Assembly: GCA_963575745.1 (NCBI GenBank)
Contig: CAUYUJ010008147.1
Location: 307,426 to 371,425, forward strand
Direction of reading: 5' to 3'
Length of the DNA stretch: 64,000 nt
Source of the DNA: Prorocentrum cordatum
Taxonomy: Eukaryota; Sar; Dinophyceae; Prorocentrales; Prorocentraceae
The position numbers were made by a program, and so were the translations under genes. Numbering within the stretch: the stretch's first letter is position 1; every line of letters starts with the position of its first letter. Shown piece by piece: positions 20,910-31,309 of this stretch. The notes beneath the pieces were generated by a model. That model had not been told where the DNA came from. It saw only the letters and a list, made by a program, of their open reading frames with translations, and ran no database searches.

Positions 20910-22043
20910 ATGCCGGAGGTCTCCACTCGTCCCCGGGATGCCTGCGTGAATTTCCCCACTTGCAGCCACCTCAAATCTCGACCGAAGAAGTCAAGCACAT
21001 CCACCAGAGGCCGACTGCCATTCTGCTCCTCCTGCACTGCCCGTCACCTCTGCGAGCATGACCGATGCACTTCGCCGGCCGCGCCTCCCTTCGATAAATC
21101 CGCGGTGCCGAAGTTTTGCACTTTCCACTGCGCCGACCCCTGCCACGACGTGCACAGAGACTGGGCGAGATGTTCGAAGCGCAGACTCGGCTGCCACGAA
21201 CTGTCCATGAAACGAACTGCAGAAAAATGCCACGCGTGCTCCGCTGGTCATCTCCCATGCCGATTTGCGTCCCTCGGCTGTTCATCCTTCATCCTTTGCA
21301 CAGCTGCCGCGAAAAAGAGCCTTGGCCAAACGCATCCCTCCTGCGCGTCTATGGCTGCCCGCAGGTGCCTCCATGACCCCGCCAATCCCAAAACATGCTC
21401 GGCAACTGGATGCCCCAATTTGGTAAACCGCGGGGAGGGCCAGCACTTGTGCCCCGACTGCCCGCGACGCGCACGCCCATGTTCCCGGTGTTTTCGTCGC
21501 CGTGGTTCTGAGCAAACACCGGACTTATGCAGCGCGTGCCATGCTCAGCCCGGGCCTGGAGCATCGCAACCGCCCAGTTCAACTGCCGATGACTCTCCTG
21601 CCGTATCCAGCCCCATGTCCTGCACCACGCCTCGCTGTTCCCAACAACTCATGCGTGCGCCTTCCCATGCGTCCTGCCCCAAATGCACCGTTTGCACCCT
21701 TGGCCTGGCCCCGTGCCAAACTGCGAGGCGCTGCGCGCGCTGGGCAGCTGGGCGCTGGCGCGCGCCTTCGAGCTCGATGGGGGGTGCCCGTGGGGGCCGG
21801 GGCCCACCCGGGCGACCCGGGCGGGGGGCCGCCGTGCGTGAAGGGGACAGTTGGTCCCTAGCGGCATCTGTGGCGCTCCTGGCGGTCGCCGCGAGGAGGA
21901 GAAGAAAAAGCCAAATGCGTGACGGCCGTTCTCGCCCAATGCCACCCTACACATATGCACGTGCGTGCCCTCATATGCATACCTGTATACTGATTGGAAG
22001 AAGCGTGATGAATTGTAAGTGTGGAGTGGGCATCAATCAATAA
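20910..22043 (+). CDS. cysteine-rich protein of unknown function
   Basis: An open frame of 377 residues from ATG 20,910. The first 270 or so residues hold more than 30 cysteines in recurring pairs: FCSSC, KFCTFHC, KCHAC, LCPDC, PCSRC, LCSAC, SCPKC. Between the pairs are C-x4/5-C elements such as CVNFPTC, CSATGC and CTTPRC. The repeated C-x4/5-C, gap, C-x2-C pattern suggests serial zinc-ribbon-like modules, but I recognise no family. The last 100 residues are Gly/Arg/Pro-rich and run into microsatellite, so the true 3' end may be a splice site before about 21,750. Not a retroelement knuckle: no C-x2-C-x4-H-x4-C. It could be one exon of a longer gene. Confidence 0.5.
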   Translation: MPEVSTRPRDACVNFPTCSHLKSRPKKSSTSTRGRLPFCSSCTARHLCEHDRCTSPAAPPFDKSAVPKFCTFHCADPCHDVHRDWARCSKRRLGCHELSMKRTAEKCHACSAGHLPCRFASLGCSSFILCTAAAKKSLGQTHPSCASMAARRCLHDPANPKTCSATGCPNLVNRGEGQHLCPDCPRRARPCSRCFRRRGSEQTPDLCSACHAQPGPGASQPPSSTADDSPAVSSPMSCTTPRCSQQLMRAPSHASCPKCTVCTLGLAPCQTARRCARWAAGRWRAPSSSMGGARGGRGPPGRPGRGAAVREGDSWSLAASVALLAVAARRRRKSQMRDGRSRPMPPYTYARACPHMHTCILIGRSVMNCKCGVGINQ

Positions 22044-22117
22044 CTTGTGGCACACTTGGCCCTTGCATCTCTGACTGGGACATTCGCTACTTCTGATGCG
22101 AGTCCCATGGGCGCGGC

Positions 22118-22155
22118 TAGAACCTAAGCGCGCGCGAAGCGCGCGCGTGGTTCTA
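22118..22155. repeat. compact GCGCGC hairpin, copy 1
   Basis: Palindrome TAGAACC, then AGCGCGCGC, loop GAA, GCGCGCGCG, then GGTTCTA. An (AT)n run follows at once. Copy 2 at 52,591-52,629 has the same design and also precedes AT-rich microsatellite. May be a MITE core or a structural RNA signal; function unknown. Confidence 0.85.
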
Positions 22156-22305
22156 GTATATATATATATATATATATATCTGTCAATGTGCCTGTCAATG
22201 TCTCTGTATCGGTATCGGCATATTCCCTAATCAGAGCTTGCCTCTGTAGGGGTCCTAGCGGATTCATATGGGTAGGTTCGGTTTGCCGCCGATTTTCGCT
22301 GCACG
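22156..22305. other. (AT)n and unique spacer
   Basis: (AT)n at about 22,157-22,178, then short unique sequence. No gene. Confidence 0.6.
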
Positions 22306-22440
22306 CCCAGGTGCCCGGGTGCCCGGGGGTGCCCGGGTGCCCGGGGGTGCCCGGGTGCCCGGGGGTGCCCGGGTGCCCGGGTGCCCGGATGCCCGCGTGC
22401 CCGGGCGTGCCCGGGGGTGCCCGGGTGCCCGGGGGTGCCC
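22306..22440. repeat. GTGCCCGGG minisatellite
   Basis: Repeated GGTGCCCGGGTGCCCGGG units with a period of about 19 bp and shorter variants. Each unit contains the palindrome CCCGGG. Confidence 0.9.
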
Positions 22441-22570
22441 TATAGCCCTACAGCCCTATAGCCCAATCGCCCTATAGCCCTGTTGCCCATATAGCCATAT
22501 AGCCCAATAGCCCATATAGCGCCCAAGAGCCCATATAGCCCTGTAGCCCTATAGCCCTACAGCCCTAAAA
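22440..22570. repeat. AGCCCTATA minisatellite
   Basis: Degenerate 8-9 bp AGCCCTATA/AGCCCTACA units. They resemble telomeric CCCTAAA only superficially. Confidence 0.85.
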
Positions 22571-22853
22571 CGATTATGATTGTTTTTTGCTCCGCTATCA
22601 TGTATATATACCTGTGTATGGTTACGTGCCTGTGCATGTGTATGCATATTCATATCGCTATCTATACGTGATCTGTTTTTGTAACATTTGTACGCTCGTA
22701 TACTTAAAGGTATTTGCACTTGCATGTGTGTACGTGCATGTGTATGTATATGTATATGTGTATGTGTATGTATATGTATGTGTATATATATATGTATATA
22801 TATATATACACGGAAATGTATGTGCGGATGCGTGCGTCTGTATGTATATGTAC
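22571..22853. repeat. TATG microsatellite, LTR element insertion site
   Basis: TGTATATG repeat. The LTR element starts at 22,854 inside this tract. The same repeat type resumes after the element at 29,172, so the element landed in a microsatellite. Confidence 0.85.
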
Positions 22854-22942
22854 TGGATAGATTTGCAGCCTCCCGAGAGACATGTTGGACGGGCCGATAT
22901 CGTTTGGGTTCGAGCGCTTCGGGGAGAATAATTAATTATCCA
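22854..22942 (+). repeat. 5' LTR (89 bp)
   Basis: Begins TGGATAGATTTGCAGCC and ends ATTAATTATCCA. It matches the 3' LTR except for five substitutions and a duplicated AATT. LTRs this short leave little room for promoter and polyadenylation signals; no TATA box is evident. Confidence 0.9.
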
Positions 22943-22950
22943 TGGTAGCG
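22943..22950 (+). other. primer-binding site
   Basis: TGGTAGCG starts directly after the 5' LTR. TGGTAGC complements the 3' end of eukaryotic initiator methionine tRNA, the usual copia primer. Confidence 0.75.
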
Positions 22951-23231
22951 TGAGCGGATGCGCCCCCAGCGCCGAGAGCGGCAGCCTGCGATAGAGCCGC
23001 GGCGGGCCAGGCCCGCGGAGGGCTCCTCAGCGCAGGCCAGGGCCCAGGCGCTGGAGGCGACCAGCCTCGCGGATCCAGACGAGTGCGAGGGCGATTTCGA
23101 GGTGTTGTCGGGGAAGGGCACTGCCCAGGTGTGGGTCTCGCTGGCAACGCGGTTGGTGAGGCTGGCCTTCAAGAGGCGCTGTTGGGCACACCTCGGACAG
23201 CATCTGTGTGCGATCAAGAGACGGGGTCAAG

Positions 23232-25175
23232 ATGGCAGCAACAGTCCAGGACGTCCAGGCGCTTCGACAGGCTCTCGAGCAAGTGCAGGGAGAGCTACGG
23301 CAAGCACGAGCGGACGCGGACGCCGCGAGTAGGGCGGCGCAGGAGGCTGCGCAGCGGGCACAGCAGGTGCTCGGGCAGCAGGGTGCAGCCGCAGCGGCGG
23401 CGCAAGTGCCAGACCCTGGACCAGAGAGGATGGCCGCGGAGGTGAAGATGATCGGCAAACCAGAGATGTTCGATGGGGCCAAGCCGCCATGGAGAGACTG
23501 GTCGGTTGTGTTCGAGGCGTTCGCAGGTGCGACGAACCCAAACATGGCGGCGGCGATGGCCAGAGCCAAGCGCGTGGCAGAACCAGTGCTGATGGCGAAC
23601 CTCGAGCCCGGGGACATGCAGTTGTCCAGGACGTTGGGGCACTGGCTCATCCAGACGTGCAGGAGCCAGGCGCTCGATGTAGTGCGGAATGCGGGCAAGC
23701 TCGAGGGATTCGAAGCCTGGCGACAATTGCACCTTCGATTCGAGCCACAGGCGGCGAGCAGGTACGCTGGACAGTTGATGACGCTGCTCGCCTGGGACTT
23801 CAGTGGCGAGATGATGACGCGCCTGGAAGCCTTCAAGAGGGAGATCAGCCTGTATGAGTCGGCGTCGGAGGAGACCCTCTCAGACGCGATCAAGGTTGGC
23901 ATAGTGCTGAGGCAGTTGCCCGAGTCCCCGCTGAGGCAGCACATGATCATGAATGCGGAGAGACTCAAGGAGTGGCCCAATTTCAGGGAAGAGATCCTGA
24001 ACGTCCGACGAGCCCAGGCCGCAGCGGCGGCAGCGCAGAACGCGGTGGCCCCGATGGATCTCTCAGCGTTCAACAACCAGGGTGGGAAAGGGCGCTGCAG
24101 GATCTGCAACGGCAAGGGCCACGACGAGAGGAAGTGCTGGCACCGCAAGGGCGGGGCCGGAGCAGGCAAAGGCAAGTCGGACAGCAAGGGCAAGTCGAGA
24201 GGCGACTCCAAGTCGAAGGGGTCCTCGAAGGGCGGGGAGGCAAAGGGCGGCAAGGCCGGCAAGGGGCCGAAGTGCTTCAACTGCCGGGAGCACGGGCACA
24301 TGTCCAAGGACTGCCCGAAGAAGAAGAACAACCTGCGCATGATGGAGCCGGAACCCGAGAAGGCGCTGCGCGGGCTGTGGCTCGCGCCGTTCACGATCGA
24401 CGAGAAGGGCGTGGCGCAGAAGGCCTTCGACCTGCTGATCGAGGGCGGCCTGGTGGACGACAAGCTGGTGCACGAGCTGAGCAGGCTCGGTGCGGACGCG
24501 GCGCGGGCATCCCGCAAGATGGTGCTCGGTGTGGACTCGTGTGCAGCTACGACGGTCGTGCCATCGGAGCTGGCTCCGGACTACCCGACGTGCGAGAATG
24601 ACATGAGTGCGAAGGGCGAAGGCTACAGGACCGCGAACGGCGGTTGGGTGGCCGACGAGGGCGCTAAGGAGCTCATCGGGTCGGTGCGCAACGCGGACGG
24701 CTCGGCGCAGGTGAGAGGCATCAAGGCTAGGGTCGCGAAGGTCAGCAAGGCACTCGCCTCTGTCTCGGAGATGGTCGACGCAGGCCATCGGGTCGTCTTT
24801 GATGCTGGCGGCAGCTACGCGGAGAACAATTCGACAGGGGTGATTACACCGTTCCAGAGGCGCAACGACGTGTGCGAGATGGAGATGGAGCTGATGCCGT
24901 ATAGCAAGGCGAAGGACGTGATCGGCCGCGCGGAGGCCTGGTCCAAGCCCAGCGCGAGCGGCAAGAAGCTGAAGGAGATCTGCATGGTGAGGAGCGATGA
25001 CGCAGGTGATGGAGCTGGATCGAGTCAGGCAGCTGCGGCGGCAGCAGCAGCAGAACCAGTCCAAGAACTTGTTCAACCAGAAGCGGTGCCTCCACCACCT
25101 GCCCCGGTGGTTGCTCGGGGGCGGCCGGCAGTGAGAGCGGCGCGGAGACCGCGCGAGCCGACCCAGCAGGAGTGA
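23232..25175 (+). pseudogene. gag and protease of the copia element
   Basis: 647 codons from ATG 23,232 to TGA 25,173. The N terminus is an Ala/Gln-rich coiled-coil-like stretch, followed by a capsid-like helical region with the gag signature W..L...F. Two zinc knuckles, CRICNGKGHDERKC (residues 289-302) and CFNCREHGHMSKDC (348-361), are separated by a Lys/Gly/Ser-rich linker and bind RNA in this family. A retropepsin-like motif GVDSCAATTVVP has its aspartate at residue 435, with DSC in place of the usual DSG. The same frame continues past the TGA into integrase, so gag and pol share a frame. Normally it would assemble particles and cleave the polyprotein. Confidence 0.88.
25173..25175 (+). 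other. in-frame TGA between protease and integrase
   Basis: TGA in the context CAG GAG TGA GAG GAC CAT. The frame is the same before and after, and the integrase zinc-binding His follows two codons later. It may be a disabling mutation or a readthrough stop. Confidence 0.85.
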
Positions 25176-26345
25176 GAGGACCATGAAGTGTCGCGCACGC
25201 CGCGTCGAGCTTGGTGCAGGCACTGTGTTGCAGGACGAGGGCGAGCTGAAAATCATGTGACGAGGAGCCGTGCGGAGGATGCGATGCCAGTCGTGGCGTT
25301 TGACTACGGCTACCTCGGCAGCGGCGAGGACGCGGCCCCGATTTTGTTCATGAGGGACTCGCTGCGCAGGTACACGGGCGCGGAGGTGTTGACCTGCAAG
25401 GGGGCGGCGCACGCGCACAGCGCCGACGTGCTTGTGAAGTTCGTGGTCAACGGCGGCTACAAGAAGGTGGTCTTCAGGTGCGACAGCGCGCCGAGCATCG
25501 TCGCCCTGAGGGGCGAGGCCGTCAAGAGGCTCAAGAAGGACCACGGCGTGGAGTGCTTGCTGGAGACCTCGGCGGTTGGAGAGTCACAGTCGAACGGTCT
25601 AGCTGAAGGGGCTGTCAGGGATGTGAAGTGCCTGGCGAGGACCCTCAGGCGCGCGGTGGAGGAGATGCACGGATTCACGATCGGCCCGGAGCATCCGTGC
25701 CTGCCGTGGATGGTGAGGCGCGGCGCAGCAGTCCACAATCGAGGTCAAGTGAACTCGGACGGGCGCGCGCCGTACGAGTTGAGGAAGGGGCGCGCTTGCA
25801 AGAGGGCGCTCCCGGCATTCGGTGAGAAGGTGTTCTACCTGCCAGTCGGCAAGAGGAAGTCGAGGCTGGTGGACAGGTGGCTGGAGGGCGTCTTCTACGG
25901 GATCCGCGACGACAGCGACGAGGTGTACGTGGCGACGCCGAAGGGCGTGATGAGAGCCAGGAGCGTCAAGAGGATGCCATTGGCAGCGAGGAGTGACAAG
26001 GCTCTTTTCTCAGAGCTGCAGGGCGTGCCGTGGCGACCTGTTCCTGGCCAAGAAGGTGAAGGACTCGAAGTGCCACCTGCCATGGCGAAGGTGGTGGCGG
26101 ATCAGGTGGTGCCGGACGTGGATCTGCCCCCTGTTCCGGGACCTGTGGGTCCTCCTGCTCCGAGGAGGGTCTGCATCAGGAAGGGCGTGGAGCTGTGGCG
26201 CTACGGGTGCAGCTCGGGAAAACCAGCGCGCGATCATGCACAACGAGGAATGCCGAACGAGGATCGAGAAAGCGATGGAGGACGACCAGACGTTCGGCGG
26301 TGGAGCTCGGGTGGCAGAGGCTCACCTACGGCGAGTAGCTGGTGA
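25176..26345 (+). pseudogene. integrase of the copia element
   Basis: The zinc-binding segment has His (25,182) then WCRHCV. The catalytic core has Asp in AFDYGYL (codon 25,302), Asp in RCDSAPS (25,482) and Glu in SQSNGLAE (25,605), the D-D-E triad. The C-terminal part LPVGKRKSRLVDRWLEGVFYG resembles the GKxSK-type end of copia integrases. The frame loses homology near 26,215: frame 0 ends in YGCSSGKPA, while the sense continues one frame over as RAIMHNEECRTRIEKAMEDD. The protein would insert the cDNA into host DNA. Confidence 0.88.
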
Positions 26346-26478
26346 GCGACCCGACAGAAGTGAAGACGAATAACCTGGGGCCAAGCGAGGACGAGCCGGT
26401 GATCGTGGACCAGTCGGGGAACCAGGGGCGCCAAGCTCATCTGGGACAGCGTCGGGAAGCGTTCCGGCGGCGGCGGAC
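26203..26478 (+). pseudogene. integrase to reverse transcriptase linker, frameshifted with stop
   Basis: After a 1-nt shift near 26,215, frame 1 carries HNEECRTRIEKAMEDD up to a TAA at 26,371. It then continues open into the next part. The expected Cys-pair between CSSG and RRAI seems lost, suggesting a small deletion at the shift. Confidence 0.7.
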
Positions 26479-28919
26479 GTGGCCATGGGCGACGCGGCGG
26501 AGATTGGTGCGCTGCTGGAACAGCTTGGTCTCGACAGCTTGGATTTGCAGGAGGCGTTCAACCCAGGGGAGTTCGCCAAGGGAGCTCCAAAGTTCAACCT
26601 GAAGCCAGGAGTAGCGATGGATCTCAGCACGGGAAGGGACTTCCGGCTCGAGGAGCAGCGGAAGCGAGCGAGAGCGGAGATTGAGGAGGGAGACCTTGCC
26701 TTCCTCATCATGTCTCCTGTATGCACCCCGTTCTCACAGCTGATGGAGTTGCTGAAGGCGAGCGGCAAGCGCGACGAGGTCAAGTTTCAGAGGCTGCTCG
26801 CGGAGTGCAAGGTCTTCCTGGGCTTCTGTATGGAGCTGGCGGCCTACCAGCATTCGAGGGGGAAGTGGTTCCTGTTCGAGCACCCTTGGACGGCGTCAAG
26901 CTGGAAAGAGGAGTGCACCAAGAGCATCAGGGAGCTGCCCGGCGTCATAGTGGTCAAGGGCAGCCATTGTGTGTGTTCGGAGCCAAGTCATACTGGCCGG
27001 ACGGCTCGGAGGGCATCGTGGCGAAGCCGACGGGCTGGATGACGAATAGCCGCGAGGTGGCGAAGCAGGTGGGGATCGTGTGTGACGGCTCCCACGAGCA
27101 TGTGCACCTCCTGGAGAGAAGGGCAAAGGCCGCTGAGAGGTACCCCTTAGGGCTGGTGAAGGCAATCCTGAAGGGCATCAGGAACGAGTTGAAGATCGGT
27201 AAAGGGGTCCATGCGTTCGAGGTTGGCCAGACCGCGGAGGAGCCAGACATCCTGGACCAGGCGACCGAGGAGGAGATGGCGACCTTCTACGACGGGATCA
27301 GCGGTGCGGTGCTGGACCCGATAGGCGTCAAGAACGCACGCATGGACGAGGTGGGCTACATGAGCAGGCTCGGAGTGTTTGAGAGGAGAAGGATTTCCGA
27401 GGCGCTGCAAGTGACGGGGGCCAAGCCGCTTCCAAGCGGCTGGGTCGACACCAACAAGGGAGACGACCATAAACCAGAACTGCGGAGTCGGTTGGTGGCG
27501 AAAGAGACGCGGAAGCTGAGCGCCCTTGGGCCTGAGGACGCTGCGGCGACCTTCGCGGCGACCCCGCCGCTGGAGGGCCTGAGGATGATTCTGTCTATGG
27601 CGATGACAGGGCGGCATGAAGATCGAGTGCTGACCTTCATCGATATCTCAAGAGCGCATCTGCACTCGGAGCTGCAGAGGCCAGTGTACTTGAAGGCGCC
27701 AGCGGAGGATCTAGAGTGCAAGGACGACGAGTGCTGGCTGCTGCTGAAGGCCATGTATGGGCTGAGAGATGCCGGCTCGTCCTTCGACCTGACGGTGGAG
27801 GACGTCATGATGAGGATGCTGAAGTCGAAGCAGGGCGAGTTCTCGCCTTCCATCTACCAGGTTGGCAAGCTGGTCGTTTGGAGGCGCGGTGACGATTTCG
27901 TGGTGCTCGGTGGGCGAAAGGATTCAAAGGCTTTTACGGAGAACCTCGGCGAGCACCTGATCGTGAAAGTACGAGGAGTTCTGGGGCCTGGCCCGCAGAG
28001 CGGCGACATCGACGAGATCGCGGTGCTGAGTCGCATCGTGAGGTGGGCCAGGCCGAACGGCAACGACGTGGAGAAGATCGAGTACGAGGCGGGCCCGAGG
28101 CACGTGGAGATCATCCTGGCCCAACTGGGCCTGCAGGGTAAAGAGAGCAAGCCAGTGGTCACGCCGGGGATCAAGAGGCAGGAGCTGGATGGAGAAGCAC
28201 TGCAAGGACGAGAGCGGGTCATCTACCGCTCATTGTGCATGCGTATTCAATACCTGGCGCAGGATCGACCTGATCTACAGTGCGCGGCGAAGGAATCAGC
28301 ACGAGTGATGCAGGACCCGACGATTGGCGGGTGGCAGGCCATGAAACGGATCGGACGGTACCTCGTAGGTACCCCGAGGCTGGTGGTTGAGTATCCACGG
28401 CAGGCAGATCGGCGAGTTGCTCAGGTCTACGCGGACAGTGATTTCGCAGGCTGCATGAGGACACGTAAGTCTACTTCATCGTGTACGGTGATGGTTGGGA
28501 AGCATTGGATTAGAAACAGTTCGACAACCCAAGGGTTCAATGCTCTATCTACGGGAGAAGCGGAGTTCCATGCGCTGGTGAACGGCGGCAGTATCGGGCT
28601 CGGCCTCAAGACTCTCGCAAAGGACATGGGTGTAGATCTCGAGATCGTGCTGAAGTGCGACGCGTCGGCGGGCAAGGGCATCGCTGAACGTCGTGGAGTC
28701 GGACGAGTTCGACACCTTCATACACCTCTGCTGTGGCTGCAGAGGGCTGTGCAGCAGAAAAAGCTGCGTGTCACCAAGATAGCAGGTCTCGAGAACATCA
28801 GTGACATCGGTACGAAGCACCTGGACGGGCCCCTGATTAAGAAGCTCCTGGCGATGATGGGGTTCGTGGCGAGTGCAGGTCGGGGCCGACTGGCCCTGCG
28901 GGCAGCGCTGGATGGATGA
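26479..28919 (+). pseudogene. reverse transcriptase and RNase H of the copia element
   Basis: Frame 1 (26,479 to about 26,970) holds the N-terminal part with LAFLIMSPVCTPFS and WFLFEHPWTASSW. An extra TG in TGTGTGTG near 26,970 shifts the sense to frame 0 at CVFGAKSYWPDG. Frame 0 has GWVDTNKGDD, SRLVAKE, the first catalytic Asp in TFIDISRAHLHS (27,642) and the GDD motif in RRGDDFVVLGG (27,891), in place of copia YVDD. RNase H carries Asp in YADSDFAG (28,434), Glu in STGEAEF (28,557) and Asp in KCDASAGKGIA (28,659), ending in DIGTKHLD. Together these copy RNA into double-stranded DNA and remove the RNA. Catalytic residues are present; the frame is broken. Confidence 0.92.
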
Positions 28920-29064
28920 GTGATGAGTAAGACGCCCCTCAGAGCGCTTGAGCTGGCGGCGGCGTTTGGCCGCACGCTTTTGATTCTAAGGAGTGGTGGA
29001 TCGCCGCGCTCCGCTGACTTTGTGCCGGCCGTGAGAGTCGGCGGCCTCCCACGCGGCAGGAACG

Positions 29065-29080
29065 CGGAAGGCCGGAAGGG
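29065..29080 (+). other. candidate polypurine tract
   Basis: CGGAAGGCCGGAAGGG just before the 3' LTR, mostly purine with pyrimidine interruptions. Position fits second-strand priming; the sequence is imperfect. Confidence 0.55.
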
Positions 29081-29081
29081 C

Positions 29082-29166
29082 TGGCTAGATTTGCAGCCTC
29101 CCGAGAGACATGTTGGACGGGCCGATATCGTTTCGGTTCGAGCTCTTTGGAGAGAATAATTATCCA
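29082..29166 (+). repeat. 3' LTR (85 bp)
   Basis: Begins TGGCTAGATTTGCAGCC and ends AATAATTATCCA. Lacks the duplicated AATT of the 5' LTR. Confidence 0.9.
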
Positions 29167-29171
29167 TGTGC

Positions 29172-29885
29172 GCATACATGTATATATATGTATGTATATA
29201 TATATGTAGGTATATGTATATTTGTGTGTAGTTGTACGTCTGTATCTATGGATGCACAAGTATTGGTGTATGCGTGTGTATATATCGGTATATTTGTATA
29301 TACGTATGTGTATACGTACATGTATGCTTAGCTGTTTCCGTACATGCATATGACCATGTACATGCATATGCACATGTATACACACATCTATATATACATG
29401 AACATGTATCTGCATACACCGATGCATTTGCAAAATAATGTGTATACGTATATGGACAAACACATGTATATGTATATGTGTATATATGTATATATATGTA
29501 TATGTATATGTGTATGTAATGTATATGTACATGTATATGCATATGTATATGTACATGTACATGTACATATAATTGTATATGTGTATATGTATATGTCGAT
29601 GCATGTGCATATGTATATGCATAATTTTATGTGTATGTTCATGTATATATAAATACATGTATGTATGTATATATATATATATGTACGTATGCGACTATAT
29701 GTATATGCATGTGCATACGTATATGTATGCGTGTATATATAGGCATATGGAAGGGTGGATGTATAGTGATTTGCGCATGTATATGTGGATCTACATTTTT
29801 TTATATATATATATATATACCTATATATATACACAGACACATATGTACATACACAGATGCATACACACAAATGTGTGTGTGTGTG
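29172..29885. repeat. TATG/ATGTAC microsatellite
   Basis: Continuation of the tract the LTR element entered. Tyr/Met/Cys/His frames are artefacts. Confidence 0.9.
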
Positions 29886-29929
29886 TTTGTGTACTGGCGA
29901 TCGGTCCATCCCGCTACCCTGCCTGGGTT

Positions 29930-30590
29930 GTGGGTCTTGGGCCCTTTGGATGGTCGCTGGGATCTCGTCGAGGCCTCTCGAAGGCCTCCTGGAGGCAGTT
30001 GGAGGCCTCAGGGGGGCTGTGTCGGAGCCTCTTTTGCGGCTCTTTTGGCCTTGTTGGGGGCCCCATCCGGTCCTCTTTTCGGTTGTGTTGGGGCCTCTTG
30101 GGGCCTCGTCGTGGGGTCTCTTGCGGGCCTCTTCGGGGCCTCTTGAGGTCCTCTTGGGGCCTCCTGAGTGCCTCTTGCTGTGAGAGGCTCGGATTGTCGG
30201 TTCGTATTCCCCTTCTTGGGCCCCTTTTGGGGCCGTCTTGTGGCCCACTTGAGCCGTCTTGGGCGCCTCTCGGGCCGTTTTGGGGCCCTTTTGGGCCGTC
30301 CTGGGCCTTCTTGGGGGCCTCTTGGGCCGTCTTGGGGTGGTCCACGGGCGTCTTGGGGCTGTCGTGGGAAGGTTCTAGGAGCGCCGGAAGCCAGACAGGT
30401 GGAGGAACCGAAACACAATTACTTATTTAATGCAAGTCAATGGTTTTGACCTCTTGGGAGGCTCTTGGGGCTTCTTGGGGCGTCTCGAAGGCTTCTGGGC
30501 CGTCTTGGGTGGATCTTGGGCGTCTTGGATCTGTCTTGGCCCATCTTGGCACGTGGGGAGCCCTAGGAGATTTGTGAATTCGGGGTCTGG
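29930..30590 (+). repeat. CTTGGG satellite block 4
   Basis: GCCTCTTGGGGCC motifs. The core near 30,178-30,220 contains GAGAGGCTCGGATTGTCGGTTCG, the inverse of the block 8 second core. Another core near 30,395-30,450 contains AATGGTTTTGACC. Confidence 0.88.
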
Positions 30591-30654
30591 GGCCCTTATA
30601 AAGAGTCCTCAGGATTGAGGACTGGGGCAAACTCGTGCCTCAGGGTACAGTGGC

Positions 30655-30947
30655 GGATCTCATATATATATATATATACACACAAAGCCTTGTGCGTTAA
30701 TACCAACTCGCGCATGCATATACGTATACATATAACAGTATATATATATGTATATACGTAAGTCAGTGTATGCATGCGCATATGTGTACATGTGTATGTG
30801 TAGGTGTAGGTATGTGTATGTGCCCACGTATATACATAATTTGATGTGTCGGTAGCTATATATATGTATGCATATGTCTATGTACATGTATACGTGTATG
30901 CATTTGTGTATGTTTAGGTTGTGCATATACGAATGTATATGCATATA

Positions 30948-30978
<31 letters not shown>

Positions 30979-31266
30979 TGGCATATGTGTGTATATACAT
31001 ATATGTGTATGTGTAGGTGAATATGCACAGGTGTGTGCATGTATATATCTATGCATGTACATATGTATATGCATATACTTATGTAACTGCATATGCTTAT
31101 ATTTTATGCATGTGCGCATGCATGTGTGTACATGCATATGTGTAAATTCATGCATATGTGTATGCATCTGTATGTGTAGTTCTATACATATGTATATATA
31201 CATATGTATATTATATCTTATATATATGTACATCTGTTCATCTGTATACTGCATGTATATATGTAT

Positions 31267-31309
<43 letters not shown>

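Larger units (their letters stand above)
22854..29166 (+). mobile_element. copia-type LTR retrotransposon, full length but broken
   Basis: A 6,313-bp element. LTRs of 89 and 85 bp start TG and end CA. Flanks TGTAC (22,849-22,853) and TGTGC (29,167-29,171) are a decayed 5-bp target duplication. A TGGTAGC primer site abuts the 5' LTR and a purine tract abuts the 3' LTR. Order is gag with two zinc knuckles, protease-like motif, integrase, reverse transcriptase, RNase H, the copia order. Defects are an in-frame TGA (25,173), a frameshift near 26,215, a TAA (26,371) and a frameshift near 26,970. The two LTRs differ by five substitutions and one 4-bp indel. Confidence 0.93.

Noticed and set aside
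22440-22570. Telomere-like CCCTATAG repeats
   Set aside because: Units are irregular 8-9 mers, not CCCTAAA, and lie in the interior of the window.
22900-22935. tRNA-like B box (GGTTCGAGC) in the LTR
   Set aside because: Does not complete GGTTCGANNCC and no cloverleaf could be drawn.
23027-24517. 496-residue minus-strand frame
   Set aside because: Shadow of gag; no motif.
24063-25544. 493-residue minus-strand frame under gag and integrase
   Set aside because: Shadow of the plus-strand retroelement genes, which carry the recognised motifs.
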